Shown: positions 1-10,396 of the stretch, piece after piece
Layout of the letters: each line of letters starts with the position of its first letter
Numbering within the stretch: position 1 is the first letter of the stretch
Origin: Neurospora crassa OR74A
Lineage: Eukaryota; Ascomycota; Sordariomycetes; Sordariales; Sordariaceae
Reading direction: 5' to 3'
Assembly: GCF_000182925.2 (NCBI RefSeq)
Contig: NC_026501.1
Location: forward strand, 1,488,001 to 1,552,000
DNA: 64,000 nucleotides
Notes under the pieces: model-generated
Database searches by the model: none
What the model was told of the DNA's origin: nothing
The model's input: only the letters and a program-made list of their open reading frames with translations
Program-made: the position numbers and the translations under genes

Positions 1-441
1 AGGTATCGGTAGAGTCTTTGACACATTAGTAACTTGACAGCGAGGTTGTGATTGTGCTCACCACTCTCGTGGCTTACTTGAATATAACTCAATGCCAAAT
101 GCTGTTTCAAAATGAGAGTACAGAATATGACGCCAATGAGCTTTAGTTGAATACCATTACTAGGTATGTACTAATCTATGAAAGTGTGTACTAGTATAGA
201 CCTGCCATTTTTCCTTCTAGCTTTCTCTTTACTCCTTTTCGCGAATCCCTTTTCCCGCTGATTCGTTTTTTTTTTTCCTCAAATAAAATCCATCAGTCCC
301 GAGCCAGGTTTCTCTACGACATAGCGGGACCCTCCCACACTCAACCTAACTTCACCATTGAATGGTCAGACCATTGGGAAAAAAAACCACAAACACTGCT
401 TTCAACCCACCCAACGCAAAGACGCTTCCCCTCCTTTCCTT
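1..441. other. Intergenic, 3' flank of the DUF726 gene
   Basis: This stretch lies beyond the stop codon of the minus-strand DUF726 gene and should hold its 3' untranslated region. It has AT-rich patches and a T-run near 267-278. I see no convincing gene here. Confidence 0.5.
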
Positions 442-3291
442 TTACCTCCTACCTCCATGCCCACTGTGACCACTGTGACCACTCCCCTCCTCCTCCTCCA
501 TGGGAATCGGCTCCACGAACCCCAACTCCCCCTCGCTATCATCATTATCAACCATCTTAATTCCATATCGTCCAGTGTCATCATCACTGATATCACCCTC
601 CTCCCCAATTCTAGTCTTTACTGGCTCAGACTTGGACTGCACAGGTGGCGACGGCCTGCTGCTGCTGCTGCTGCTGACAAGGGGGATATCCCGCGGAATA
701 TCTTGCTTGATGGGGGCAGTGTTGCTGCGATGGATCGCTGGCACATCGCCGCGAACGGTAGAGAAATCGGAACCGGTTGATGTGGTGGTGGTGGAGGATC
801 GGCCGAGCGGTTTTTGTTGTTGTTGGTCTGAAGGGAGGAGGAGATTGGGATGGGGGTTGGGCTGTGATGACTTCCCCTGGAAGTGGGTAGCGGCGGCCGC
901 ATTGGTAGTAGAGGTGGAGGATTGTTGAGGAGTGAGTGATAGAGATGCTAGATCGGAGAGCGCAGAGGATGTGGATGTTGAAGATGGGCCAGAGAGGAAC
1001 TGCCTGGAGAGATCGTCATCCGCGGCGGGTTTGGATGATGATGATGGACTAGAATAACCTAGAGGGTTGTTGCTGCTGGCTTGGAGTGACGAGGTAGGTT
1101 TGGTCATGGTAGTCCGTTGGGGTTGGGGTCTCGGTGGTAGCGGCAGCGTTTGTTCCTGTTGCTCCGGCTGTTCCATCAATGGCCTCGAGGAAGAGGCATA
1201 TGGATCCATAACTGCGTACTTGGGCGGCGGATCATGATGCGACTGATGCTCGTCTTCCCTTTCAAAGTCAACCAATCCACCCTCCTGGTTGCCTTTTTTC
1301 GTGACAAACGCGGGAAGCTTTCCTTGGGCCTCCATATCTGCCAGAATGATTTCTTCCTCTCTCGTGAGATCCTGCTCAGCTTCAATGTCGCCTCCAAATC
1401 CTTCCTTAATTTCCACACCACACTTCTCCAGGATCTTTCCCAAGATGTCCGGGTAACGCATATGTCCCTTCACCGTGCCCGTCAAATCGAGATTCTCAAC
1501 ACCCTCGATACCCTTGATCTCCTGCAGTCCCGCCACGCCCAACTGAATGGAACTGGTCCGGTAAATGAAGCCCAGGAGATAATCATTACCCGAGCACACA
1601 TTCCACAGCTTGCCACTGACCACGCTCCTCATCATCTCCCACGCATCTCTATCGCTCGGCACTGGCGCACCAATGAGGATGACCTCATCAACAAGTCCGA
1701 ATGCCCTCCGCTCCGCCAGCGTACGCAAGCAAGAGTAAATAACCCTTGCACCCAGAGAATACCCGATCAGCGTCACCGGCCGTTCACCCTGCACTCTATT
1801 AATCAGCGCATCCGCCAGAATCTTGCCCGCCTTCTCTGACCGGTTCTTCGCCAGAGAGAAAGGGTTATCCAGCGCCGACGCCATCGACAGCAGCGAAATC
1901 GGCCATAAAGCTGACCACAACGTCGCCAGCACCGTGCGCTTCAGCAGCTCGACCTTGACATATGTCCACGCCGCGCTCGTGACCATCGCCTTCATAGCAT
2001 TGCCCAGATTCAACATCGCCGCAACCTCATACCGCAGCGCAAACAGGTTCGACGACCTCGGGTCCAGCGCCAACCAGGGAGCAGTCAACGAAGAAAGTGA
2101 CTCGGTTAACCACCCGTTAATACCGATCGTTAGCCTCAACCTCTCCTGGTTCGTACCGCCAGACAATGGCAGAAACGCAAAGTCCTCGACTTCGCGCGCA
2201 TACTGATCCACTATCTCTCCCGTCATTTGTGCGCCCAGAGCACCGAAAAGCGTCCCCACCAACGCACCGTTCATCCAAAACACTCCCAGGAAACTAGCCA
2301 CGCCTCCCAAGCCGACACTACCCATCAACCCACCGATCACCCCCGCCACAGCCGGTGCGGCAAGGCCGCCCGTGACACCGATGATGGCTGCTCCTGCAAC
2401 GGAAGCCAGGCCAACTTTCCAGAATCGGCCCACTTGATTGGCTTTCTTCCGCTCTTCGGCCTCTTTGGCTGCTGACATTTGTTGTTCCCGTGCCTCCGGA
2501 CTTGTCGAGGACTCGACCAAGCTGGTAGCTACCTCTGCTTCCTGGGAGTTCAGGAAGGAAAGCGGCAACTCCAAGGCGGAGCACAGGTACACCAGGAACG
2601 TCCTTGACTCTGCTGTATACTTTCCACTTGAAAGCAACATCAACAAAAGACAAACCACCACTTCCTCCCTATCCTCCTGACCCACAGTCGTCAACCTCGT
2701 CGGAATCGCATGGTACCTGCTTTGCAAAGCCGCTACTTCCTTCTGTCGCTGCCTTACAGCCTTGGCTTTGTCGTCCTCCACGGCTACCGGACCGAGAAGA
2801 TCGCCGAAATCAATCAAGTTCTCACCAGGCGCTGGGGACTCCAGTCTTTGTTTGGCCAGTCGATCGGAGCGCTGTCGCCGGGCGTCGACTTCTTGCGTAG
2901 AATCAGCGGGGCTGAGGAGGTCTTTGAGGGATTGTAACAGCGAGGAGCGCCAGGTGTCGAAGTGGGATAGGGCGGCGGCGCGGAGGGGGCCGATTTTGTC
3001 ACTGCCACTGAAGTTGGAGTTGGAGCGCGGACCGGCGCTTGGTCGGCTGGGTAGAGGGGGGCCAGTTTGTCCGGTGTCGTCGTTGTCCAGGTTGTTGAGG
3101 AGAGATGGACCTGAGGATCTGGATTGTTGTCGGGAGGTGCTGGTCTGGTTGGGGTTCTGATTGGGGTTTTTGAAAAAGAGCTGGGATCGCATCCAATCTG
3201 TCGTTTCAACAACAAGTGTGTAGAGTGCCTTGCGCTTGGGGAGGTCGAGGACCACCCGGACTTGGCGGGGTTCGCTGGCTAGGGGAGCCAT
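442..3291 (-). CDS. DUF726 family alpha/beta-hydrolase-like membrane protein (TMCO4 / yeast Mil1 type)
   Basis: Single-exon protein of 949 residues. The N-terminal third is partly disordered. Residues about 291-357 are a long Gly/Ala-rich hydrophobic block likely to form a membrane hairpin. It is followed by a hydrolase-like core with the nucleophile-elbow motif GYSLG, Ser at about residue 512, then ILIGAPVPSD and a conserved HMRYPDI segment that could supply the catalytic His. This order matches the DUF726 family, which includes human TMCO4 and yeast Mil1 (reported to work with the AP-1 clathrin adaptor). The last roughly 300 residues are Ser/Pro/Gln-rich and look disordered, ending in acidic and His/Gly-rich sequence. 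The start is the first ATG of the open frame. Enzymatic activity is inferred from the motif only; the substrate is unknown. Confidence 0.85.
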   Translation of the reverse strand: MAPLASEPRQVRVVLDLPKRKALYTLVVETTDWMRSQLFFKNPNQNPNQTSTSRQQSRSSGPSLLNNLDNDDTGQTGPPLPSRPSAGPRSNSNFSGSDKIGPLRAAALSHFDTWRSSLLQSLKDLLSPADSTQEVDARRQRSDRLAKQRLESPAPGENLIDFGDLLGPVAVEDDKAKAVRQRQKEVAALQSRYHAIPTRLTTVGQEDREEVVVCLLLMLLSSGKYTAESRTFLVYLCSALELPLSFLNSQEAEVATSLVESSTSPEAREQQMSAAKEAEERKKANQVGRFWKVGLASVAGAAIIGVTGGLAAPAVAGVIGGLMGSVGLGGVASFLGVFWMNGALVGTLFGALGAQMTGEIVDQYAREVEDFAFLPLSGGTNQERLRLTIGINGWLTESLSSLTAPWLALDPRSSNLFALRYEVAAMLNLGNAMKAMVTSAAWTYVKVELLKRTVLATLWSALWPISLLSMASALDNPFSLAKNRSEKAGKILADALINRVQGERPVTLIGYSLGARVIYSCLRTLAERRAFGLVDEVILIGAPVPSDRDAWEMMRSVVSGKLWNVCSGNDYLLGFIYRTSSIQLGVAGLQEIKGIEGVENLDLTGTVKGHMRYPDILGKILEKCGVEIKEGFGGDIEAEQDLTREEEIILADMEAQGKLPAFVTKKGNQEGGLVDFEREDEHQSHHDPPPKYAVMDPYASSSRPLMEQPEQQEQTLPLPPRPQPQRTTMTKPTSSLQASSNNPLGYSSPSSSSKPAADDDLSRQFLSGPSSTSTSSALSDLASLSLTPQQSSTSTTNAAAATHFQGKSSQPNPHPNLLLPSDQQQQKPLGRSSTTTTSTGSDFSTVRGDVPAIHRSNTAPIKQDIPRDIPLVSSSSSSRPSPPVQSKSEPVKTRIGEEGDISDDDTGRYGIKMVDNDDSEGELGFVEPIPMEEEEGSGHSGHSGHGGRR

Positions 3292-4150
3292 GATGATGGT
3301 GATGGTGATGGCGTGTTGTGGTGGTTGTGGTGTAGTGTAACCACTTTGGTTGGGGAGTTGATGTGGTCGGTGAGTCGGCTGTTTACTTCATTGGTGTCGA
3401 GGTGAGTGAGATGGCCCGATGAAACGGAAAGAGAACAGAAAGACTGATTTTGAGAATCGGATAGCTGCTGATCGGGCGGAAGAGCGATGAATGAGGACTT
3501 TTTGACGAAGTTACCACTCCATCGGTAGAGGTATGTTATGACACCTTATCTTAGGCAGACGAAATGGAGGTCGTATAGTTGCCGATTTGAGCCACTAGAC
3601 ACGGTTGGTTCCGTTGTTGCAGGATTCTGGACCGGATCGAGATTGATTGTCTAGATACCGAAAGTAAGACTTTGATGAGCTTGTCGCAGGCCGGACCGTG
3701 AAAACCCTTTTGAGGTTGATTGTCGATGGTGATGAGATGATGAAGAGAAGATCGACCCGAGTCAAAGTTATCCTTAAGCTGCTGACATGCAGGAGCTGCC
3801 TAATAATTTCCCAAAGCGGAACACGTGCCAAGCCTGTGAGACAGCCCCTGAGCGACGCTAACAAAATAAACATCAATGGCGGCGAAAAGTGAGCATGATG
3901 TGATATCGTACAATATACATGGCAGAGGAGCTCCCCTCGCGCCTGAAACTTAACACGATCTCTATTTTCCGCTTTCACTGGGAATTGCCCAGCTAATCCT
4001 AACATGTGTACATATATACACACACACAAACACACAGGTCACAGCCCCACGTGCCTGTGCCCGCTCTTGATACTGTTTTTTTTTTTTTCACAAACATCAT
4101 CCACTTTCCCTAGTTCCCCATTTCTCTATAAGTGACAATGCTGCGATGAT
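3292..4150. other. Intergenic: promoter of DUF726 gene and 3' flank of the MICOS gene
   Basis: Holds the upstream region of the minus-strand DUF726 gene and, at the far end, the 3' region of the MICOS gene. There is a T-run at about 4077-4089 and a CA-rich patch near 4015-4037. No supported gene. Confidence 0.5.
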
Positions 4151-5207
4151 TTATTTGCCCTTGCGAACCCATCCCTCAACCGTCTCCCTCACACTGGTAA
4201 CCGCCTCATCGACCTTGTGCTGCGCGATCTCGGCGTGCACCTTGGCCATGTAGATACCCTTCTCGATACCCTCGCGGGTCCTGATGTGCGCGTCCGCCAC
4301 GGCGGGGAACTTTTGCTCGTACTTCCACACCAGCGAGCTGACGTTGTTCATGGTGACAGGGAGGACGACCCAAGCGGCGCCGAGACCGAAGGCGAGAGGG
4401 GTAGCGCCGCGGAGGACAACGTTGCGGTTGCGCGCAACGATGCTACCGGCCATACCCGAGACGAGAACGTAGATGAGGCCTGGCATGAGGCGCTCGCCGC
4501 TCTCACGGGGAGGGGCAAGGCCGGCAACGGTGGAGGTGAAAGAGTGCTCGAGGTCAAAGGCGCGAGACATGCCGGCGTTAACGGCGTCCTCGGCGACGCA
4601 GGCTTGTTTGTAGAGGAAGAGGCGGGCACGGCGGATTTGGGCGGCCAGACGGTCGGTAGGGGTAGGGCCGCGGGGGGTGTTGGTGCTGGCGAGGACGTCA
4701 ATGAGGCTATCAGTGAAAGTCCTCTCGCCGGACCTGGTCGAAGACTTGGTGGTGACGGGAGCGTTTAGGGTGGCAGCGGCAGGAGAGCTGACGTCTTTTG
4801 TGGTCTCGGCGGAGGTGAAGGAAGGAGTAGATGGCACAACATCGAAGTCATCGTCGTAGATGGGCTTTTTGGCCTGTTTCGGCAGAGACATGACGTGGGT
4901 TAGCGAGCGCGCAGATGGAGGACGGCATCGGGCTGAACTTCAACGTACAGAGGCACGGCTCTCGGAGGCTTCGGCGAAGGCGACGGTGGGAACAAGGGCA
5001 AAGGAGCCGACAAGGGCGGCGGCGGTAGCCCGGGCGGCGCGCTGTTGTGATCAAAGTCAAGAAGTCAGTCAGCCTTAATCTGTATCCCATGTCCATGTTT
5101 ACCTTATGACGCAGCACACGTGATGATGCAGAGAGACCTTGAAATCGCATAGAGGAAGAAAAAAACAGAGGTCGGCTCACCCGTTGGAAAGCAAGTCTGG
5201 CAGCCAT
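4151..5207 (-). CDS. MICOS complex subunit, MIC26/MIC27 (apolipoprotein O) family
   Basis: Three exons on the minus strand, assembled by hand: 5207-5181, 5041-4949 and 4873-4151, giving 280 residues. Donors are GTGAGC and GTACGT; acceptors are CAACAG and AAACAG; both junctions keep phase 0. The first nine codons read MAARLAFQR and exon 2 adds an Arg/Ala-rich then hydrophobic stretch, a good mitochondrial targeting presequence with a possible sorting anchor. Exon 3 has two hydrophobic segments at about residues 171-187 and 196-214, separated by a short charged loop, the arrangement of MIC26/MIC27 proteins that shape cristae junctions in the inner membrane. Reading only exon 3 from its internal ATG would lose the whole targeting signal. 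It is divergent from OCT1, another mitochondrial gene. I cannot tell MIC26 from MIC27. Confidence 0.85.
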
Positions 5208-6172
5208 TGTCCAACCCAATTTGACCTAGGGAAGAAAGACGGCGTCGGGGATGATGGAGTCGACGAGGGGGGAGGGAGGGAGGGGAGGGGGGAGGGAGGG
5301 AGGGGAGGGGGGGGGGGAGAGGTGGGTAGGTAGAGCTGGCGAAAAGAGCTTGGGATGAGGGCAGTTGGAGGATAATCAATCAATCGGTCGGATTGTCCAC
5401 CACTGCACAAGCCGGTCCAAAGTCCATACAAAGAAAGCCCAGGCGCAAAAAGTCCAATTCAATTCAAGCTGGTCAAGGTTAGTTAGTACAGCTGCGGAAC
5501 CCGTATTGTTACGGTAAAATCCGGGAACTCGGGACTTTTTGTTTCCTGCTTTTTCTGCCCCTGGTCACTGCGGTCGCGGCTGGTGGGTGTGGTGGGGTGG
5601 TTCCCGCAGCGGAAGGAACCAACTGGGGAGGATCGTCTCTTGGCGGGGTGAGGGGACCGTTACGTAGGTAGCGTAGAGGTATGTACACTGCCGGCTACCA
5701 ACCTTTACAGCGGTACACTACAATACCTTACCGTTCGGTCAATTGGAGTATGTATTGATGGAGAGTACGTACCTACCGATAACCGCTGGAAGGGCACCTG
5801 GCGAGCTTCAGTTAAGTTGCCTGACTTTTGACTTTTCTGTTTGGTTTCCATGCTTTCCACATCGGGAACTTCCACTTGGCATTGATTCAATCCCATCTCA
5901 ACATGCTTCTTCTTCTTCTGCTCTCTTGATTACTTGCTCTTTCATGTCACCAATTGTATCACCACCCTATTTCGATTCCTAGACTAGATCTGCTCTAGCA
6001 TTCACAACAAAACAATCGCGGCACATGCTCGCCTCATAGACGACACATTGGTAGTTGTGGTCACCCCGCCATCCACAACCAACTCGATACCGACCTGACC
6101 CAGCGACGGTACACAATCTGATTCCCCTCCTCGCCCAAGTTCCGAACCCAGTCCAGTCGGCATCTCGACAAC
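5208..6172. promoter_or_regulatory. Divergent promoter region between the MICOS gene and OCT1
   Basis: The 965-bp region separates two divergent mitochondrial genes. Next to the MICOS start, at about 5268-5320, the plus strand is almost pure purine with repeated runs of three or more G, ending in a run of about 11 G. Near OCT1 there is a four-codon upstream ORF, ATG at 6025 to stop at 6039, about 130 nt before the OCT1 start. Shared regulation is inference. Confidence 0.45.
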
Positions 6173-8590
6173 ATGATACAACCTCTGGTTAAAGCCAGTA
6201 GGCCCCGGCTGTGGGTCTGCTCCGACTGCCTTCTCCGACGCACTCTCTCTCCTCTGCTCAGACAGCAACGACGACGATTCACAGGCTTTACTGCGCATGC
6301 TCCCAAGACCTTGACGGGCACCATCCCCGTCACCCACAAGAACGGCGACACAAAACACGATGACTCTCTTCTACGATCCATCTTCGACTCGCCCGAAACA
6401 TGGAAGCAGTTCTCCGGCGACAAGCATGGCCGAAACGTCGGCCTCTTCCGCAACGCATACCTCACCAGCCCCCATGGCTTCCTCGACTTTGCCCATGTGA
6501 GCTTGGGAAAGGCTCGTGCCCTGGTCGACAAGGTCCTCAACGCCCAATCTCTCGACGAATACCGCGCCATTGTCCGCCATCTCGACCGCCTAAGCGATAT
6601 CCTGTGTCGCGTCTTGGACATGGCCGACTTTGTGCGCGTCACCCATCCTGACCAGCAAATCCAGCGGACCGCCTCGATGGCCTGGGACATGATGTACGAG
6701 TACATGAACCAGCTCAACACCATGACGGGCTTGTACGACCAGTTGGTCCAGGCAATGGACAACCCACAGGTTAGCACCACCTGGTCTGAGGAGGAGAGGA
6801 TGGTGGCCGAGGTCCTCAAGCTCGACTTCGCCAAGTCCGCCGTTCACCTGCCCAAGGACGCCCGGGACAAGTTTGTACACCTGTCGTCGGCAATTAGCCA
6901 GACGGGAACCAACTTTATCCAGCACATGGAACCCAAGATCCCATACACCACTGTTGAAAAGTCCCGGATGATGGGCATGGATCCCGTAGAGGTCAAGAGG
7001 ATGGCTTCCATGGGCAAAGTGTACGTCCAAACTCTGAGTCCCCAGGCCTCAATAGCACTCCGTACTGTACGCGATGACCACGCCCGACACCAACTATTCA
7101 TGGCTTCTCGCACCGCTTCCCGCAGGACTGTCCATACCTTGGAGGAGCTCATGTTGTTGCGTGGTGAGTCGGCCAAGCTCTCGGGTTTCGAGAGTTATGG
7201 CCACCTCGTCCTCCACGACCGTATGATGGCCAGCACCCCCGAGTCTGTGAGACAGTTTCTCCAAGCTTTGTCCGAAAACACCAGACCTCAAGCTCAACAG
7301 GAGGTGGCTGATCTCACAGCAGCCAAGAGGGCGCACAAGGGCGGCGATGCAACCCTCGAGCCCTGGGACAAGGACTTTTACGCCGAGTCCATCCGTCAGG
7401 CCATCAAGTCCCGGCAGAAGCGTGAAGACCTGTCCTCTTACTTCTCCCTCGGCACCGTTATGCAAGGCCTTTCCAGGATATTCACGCGCCTCTACGGTAT
7501 TCGCTTCGTTCCCCGCGAGCCCATGCCCGGTGAGACCTGGCACCCTGACGTGCGTCGGTTAGATGTTGTCTCGGATGTTGAAGGCCATGTCGCCGTCCTA
7601 TACTGCGATCTATTTTACCGCCCCCTCAAGTCGCCCAACCCAGCTCACTTTACTCTCCGCTGCTCTCGTGAGCTGTCGCCCCACGAGATTGCTGAAACTG
7701 CCCATACCCAAGCCGAGAACCCACATGTGTTGATTCCCTCCTTCGAGTCTGCCGAGTTTGCTGCCAATGATGGGATGGCCTACTCTCGCTCCCAGGATGG
7801 TGCTATCAAGCAACTCCCCACCATTGCTCTTGTGTGTGACTTTCCCCAGCAATCCCACAACCGGCCCGCCCTTCTGTCTTTCTTTCAGCTTGAAACGCTT
7901 TTCCACGAGATGGGTCACGCGATTCACTCCATCCTGGCCCGAACCTCCTTCCAGAACGTTAGTGGTACCCGATGCGCCACTGATCTCGCCGAGCTTCCTT
8001 CTACTTTGATGGAATACTTTGCTGCTGACCCGTCTGTTCTCGCCCTATTCGCACGCCACTACGAGACTGACAACCCCCTTCCCTATGAGTGGGTCGACAA
8101 CAAGATCCGCGAGGCCCGTCGCTTCGAGGCGCTGGATACTGAAAATCAAATCATCCTTGCCATGCTCGACCAGGAATTGCACTCGTCCAAGGCGGTGCAA
8201 GGCCACATTGACTCCACCGAAATCTTTCACAGCCTTCAGAGACAGTTCAGCACCGCCCCGCCGGACCCCCAAGGAACGGCATGGCAGGGCTTTTTCGGCC
8301 ACTTGGTCGGATACGGCAGCACATATTACAGTTACCTCTTTGACCGGGTCTTGGCTCAGAGGGTATGGAATGTCGTATTCAACAGTGGACAAGGCGGAGC
8401 AGCACTGCAGAGAGAAAACGGAGAGAGGTTGAAGGAAAACCTGCTCAAGTGGGGAGGTAGCAAGGACCCTTGGAAGTGCCTTGCGGGTGCATTGAAGGAT
8501 GAGAGGTTAGAGGGAGGTGGAGAGAAGGCAATGAAGTTGGTTGGAAGCTGGGGAGGTCAGCGGGGGACAAAGAGCGACCAAGCAGTATAG
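6173..8590 (+). CDS. oct1: Mitochondrial intermediate peptidase (octapeptidyl aminopeptidase)
   Basis: Single-exon protein of 805 residues, normal length for fungal OCT1. It is a zinc metallopeptidase of family M3 in the mitochondrial matrix that removes an N-terminal octapeptide from precursors already cut by the processing peptidase MPP. The zinc site is visible as FHEMGHAIHS with HEMGH at residues 578-582, and the third ligand Glu lies downstream in the DLAELPSTLMEY segment. The N terminus is rich in Arg, Ser and Leu with few acidic residues (MIQPLVKASRPRLWV), a plausible targeting sequence. No intron is needed. The start ATG opens the frame and is preceded by a tiny upstream ORF. It is divergent from a MICOS subunit gene. 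Confidence 0.95.
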   Translation: MIQPLVKASRPRLWVCSDCLLRRTLSPLLRQQRRRFTGFTAHAPKTLTGTIPVTHKNGDTKHDDSLLRSIFDSPETWKQFSGDKHGRNVGLFRNAYLTSPHGFLDFAHVSLGKARALVDKVLNAQSLDEYRAIVRHLDRLSDILCRVLDMADFVRVTHPDQQIQRTASMAWDMMYEYMNQLNTMTGLYDQLVQAMDNPQVSTTWSEEERMVAEVLKLDFAKSAVHLPKDARDKFVHLSSAISQTGTNFIQHMEPKIPYTTVEKSRMMGMDPVEVKRMASMGKVYVQTLSPQASIALRTVRDDHARHQLFMASRTASRRTVHTLEELMLLRGESAKLSGFESYGHLVLHDRMMASTPESVRQFLQALSENTRPQAQQEVADLTAAKRAHKGGDATLEPWDKDFYAESIRQAIKSRQKREDLSSYFSLGTVMQGLSRIFTRLYGIRFVPREPMPGETWHPDVRRLDVVSDVEGHVAVLYCDLFYRPLKSPNPAHFTLRCSRELSPHEIAETAHTQAENPHVLIPSFESAEFAANDGMAYSRSQDGAIKQLPTIALVCDFPQQSHNRPALLSFFQLETLFHEMGHAIHSILARTSFQNVSGTRCATDLAELPSTLMEYFAADPSVLALFARHYETDNPLPYEWVDNKIREARRFEALDTENQIILAMLDQELHSSKAVQGHIDSTEIFHSLQRQFSTAPPDPQGTAWQGFFGHLVGYGSTYYSYLFDRVLAQRVWNVVFNSGQGGAALQRENGERLKENLLKWGGSKDPWKCLAGALKDERLEGGGEKAMKLVGSWGGQRGTKSDQAV

Positions 8591-10396
8591 CAGTAAGATA
8601 TGGCAACCTGAAAAACCAGTGGCCGCTCCTGGCTGAACAGTTGACACCAAAAGAGCAAGTAAAGAGGTACACTGCCAATACTAGGGCAGCAGACTTGCCT
8701 GTTGTTTTACCACGACCCTGCTCTTCCCACCTCAGAATCCCACGCCCAAATATGTCCATGGGCATTCATTCCTCACAAAATCGACAAAATGCACCTGCGC
8801 CCAATGTCAGTGGAATCAACCTGGTCGCCCTCGACGGGCACAATCCGGATCAGTTGTCTGGGTTGAAACTCGATGCTGCGTCAAGAAGAAATGCATGTGT
8901 GTACTATCTACCTACCTGGTGGCGGAAATCTGATCCAGCAGTTTTAAACTCCCGTCCCGATCGACCGAACCCTTGGTCCTAATAGGGACAATGTCTGAAC
9001 GTCGAGGCAGTACCGACCTCGAAGCGCACATAAAGCCGGGGCCAAGTACCGTGACTTGAGGCTGCCTGCCATCGAGTGTGTGCACACCTCTACGTACCAC
9101 CTGCCTTGGCGAGGGCCAAGTCAAGATCGATGGACAGCACTCAATGGCACTCAGCATCATGGCTTCTATTCTCATCCAAGCCGGCAAGTGCCCCCTTCCC
9201 CCGACCTTTGAAATGGCGTTGGCTTCTTCACCATGTTATCTCTTTTACCGTCTCACTTCTTTGTCTTCTTTTGTTTACTTGCTCTGTCCACCTTCCCTTC
9301 TTCTTCAATCCCTTTTATGCGTATACTCACCGTCACATCTTCTTGCGTCGACAACTTCTACTCCCAAGCGTCTGACAGTCTGATCAGACAGCAATAACTG
9401 GTGCGAGAAATAGCGAGTGTACCTTCTTTCCACTTGCACGTGGTGAATTGGAAATACTCACCTGCAGATACTCGCAAAATCGGGATCTCGCATAATGCAG
9501 AAAACGTAAGGTTATGTTGGTCGGGTCGGTATGGCAGTTGTCAAGAAGCATAACCGTATGAACTCGTCCAATCGGGATTTGGTTGCGATATGACTTTCAG
9601 GCAATGTCAGTGTTGCATACTACAGTATCTTCTGCTTGGAGTTAACCCGAAGGTGCTTTTCTGTACGTCGGTTATGCTACTCCGCGTGCTTGGTTTCAGA
9701 AAATCTCTCACCTACCCAACCAAGTTTGACGAGTCCTTCTGCTACCGCAGAGACTCGAGAGATTGGCAATAGCTAATCTCCTCTTTCGGCGCTGAGAAGG
9801 AGGCATATCAGTGCGAGGCAAGTCCGATTCTGTGTTTTGCAACGCACGCAACAAGTTACAGTGGTGGGCGACGTCCTCGAGAATGTACTCACTGGACAGA
9901 TATATATACCTACATATGCTTGGCCAAGAGAGCGCCGCGTTATGTCCTGCCCGGCGCTGACAGAGTCGATTAGCTATCGCCAGTTCCGCGAGTTTCTACG
10001 GTTCATTTTCTCATGACTTGCGTTATGAATAATCTACCCAACCGTTAGAATAGTTAAAGAGTTTTAACTACTTACTATATTTCCCTAGTCTTCCTGTTCC
10101 TGGTCTACTCCGCTGTCTTCCTTTGTGTTCCATCTTACAACTCATATCAGTTTTTGGCCTCGTCGCTGCGTCAAATCTTTTTCTCTTTATTGTTTCTTCA
10201 TTCTGTCATACGCTTCTCATTATTGTGGTATTATCCTCTAGGTCAGTTCTCCTCAGTTCATCCCCTCAGTTCCTCAGCTGTTCAAGCCGCAAAGCTCGAG
10301 AACAATTGCATTCGAGTTGTCCCAGTCTCTCCCTTACCCTTTTGTGCCACCTCTATTTGTCTATGGTGGGAATACTAACTGTTCGTGACAGCAATC
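8591..10396. other. Long intergenic region between OCT1 and the Cys-rich gene
   Basis: About 1.8 kb with no supported gene. Short open frames near 8641-8982, 9078-9383 and 10123-10378 show no recognisable domain and several lack a good ATG. Pyrimidine-rich DNA at 10090-10350 probably belongs to the promoter and leader of the next gene. Confidence 0.45.

Noticed and set aside
8641-8982. Open frame downstream of OCT1
   Set aside because: No domain, no introns of note, and composition like untranslated DNA.
9078-9383. Open frame with hydrophobic segments
   Set aside because: Hydrophobicity comes from TTC/CTT-rich DNA; no family recognised.
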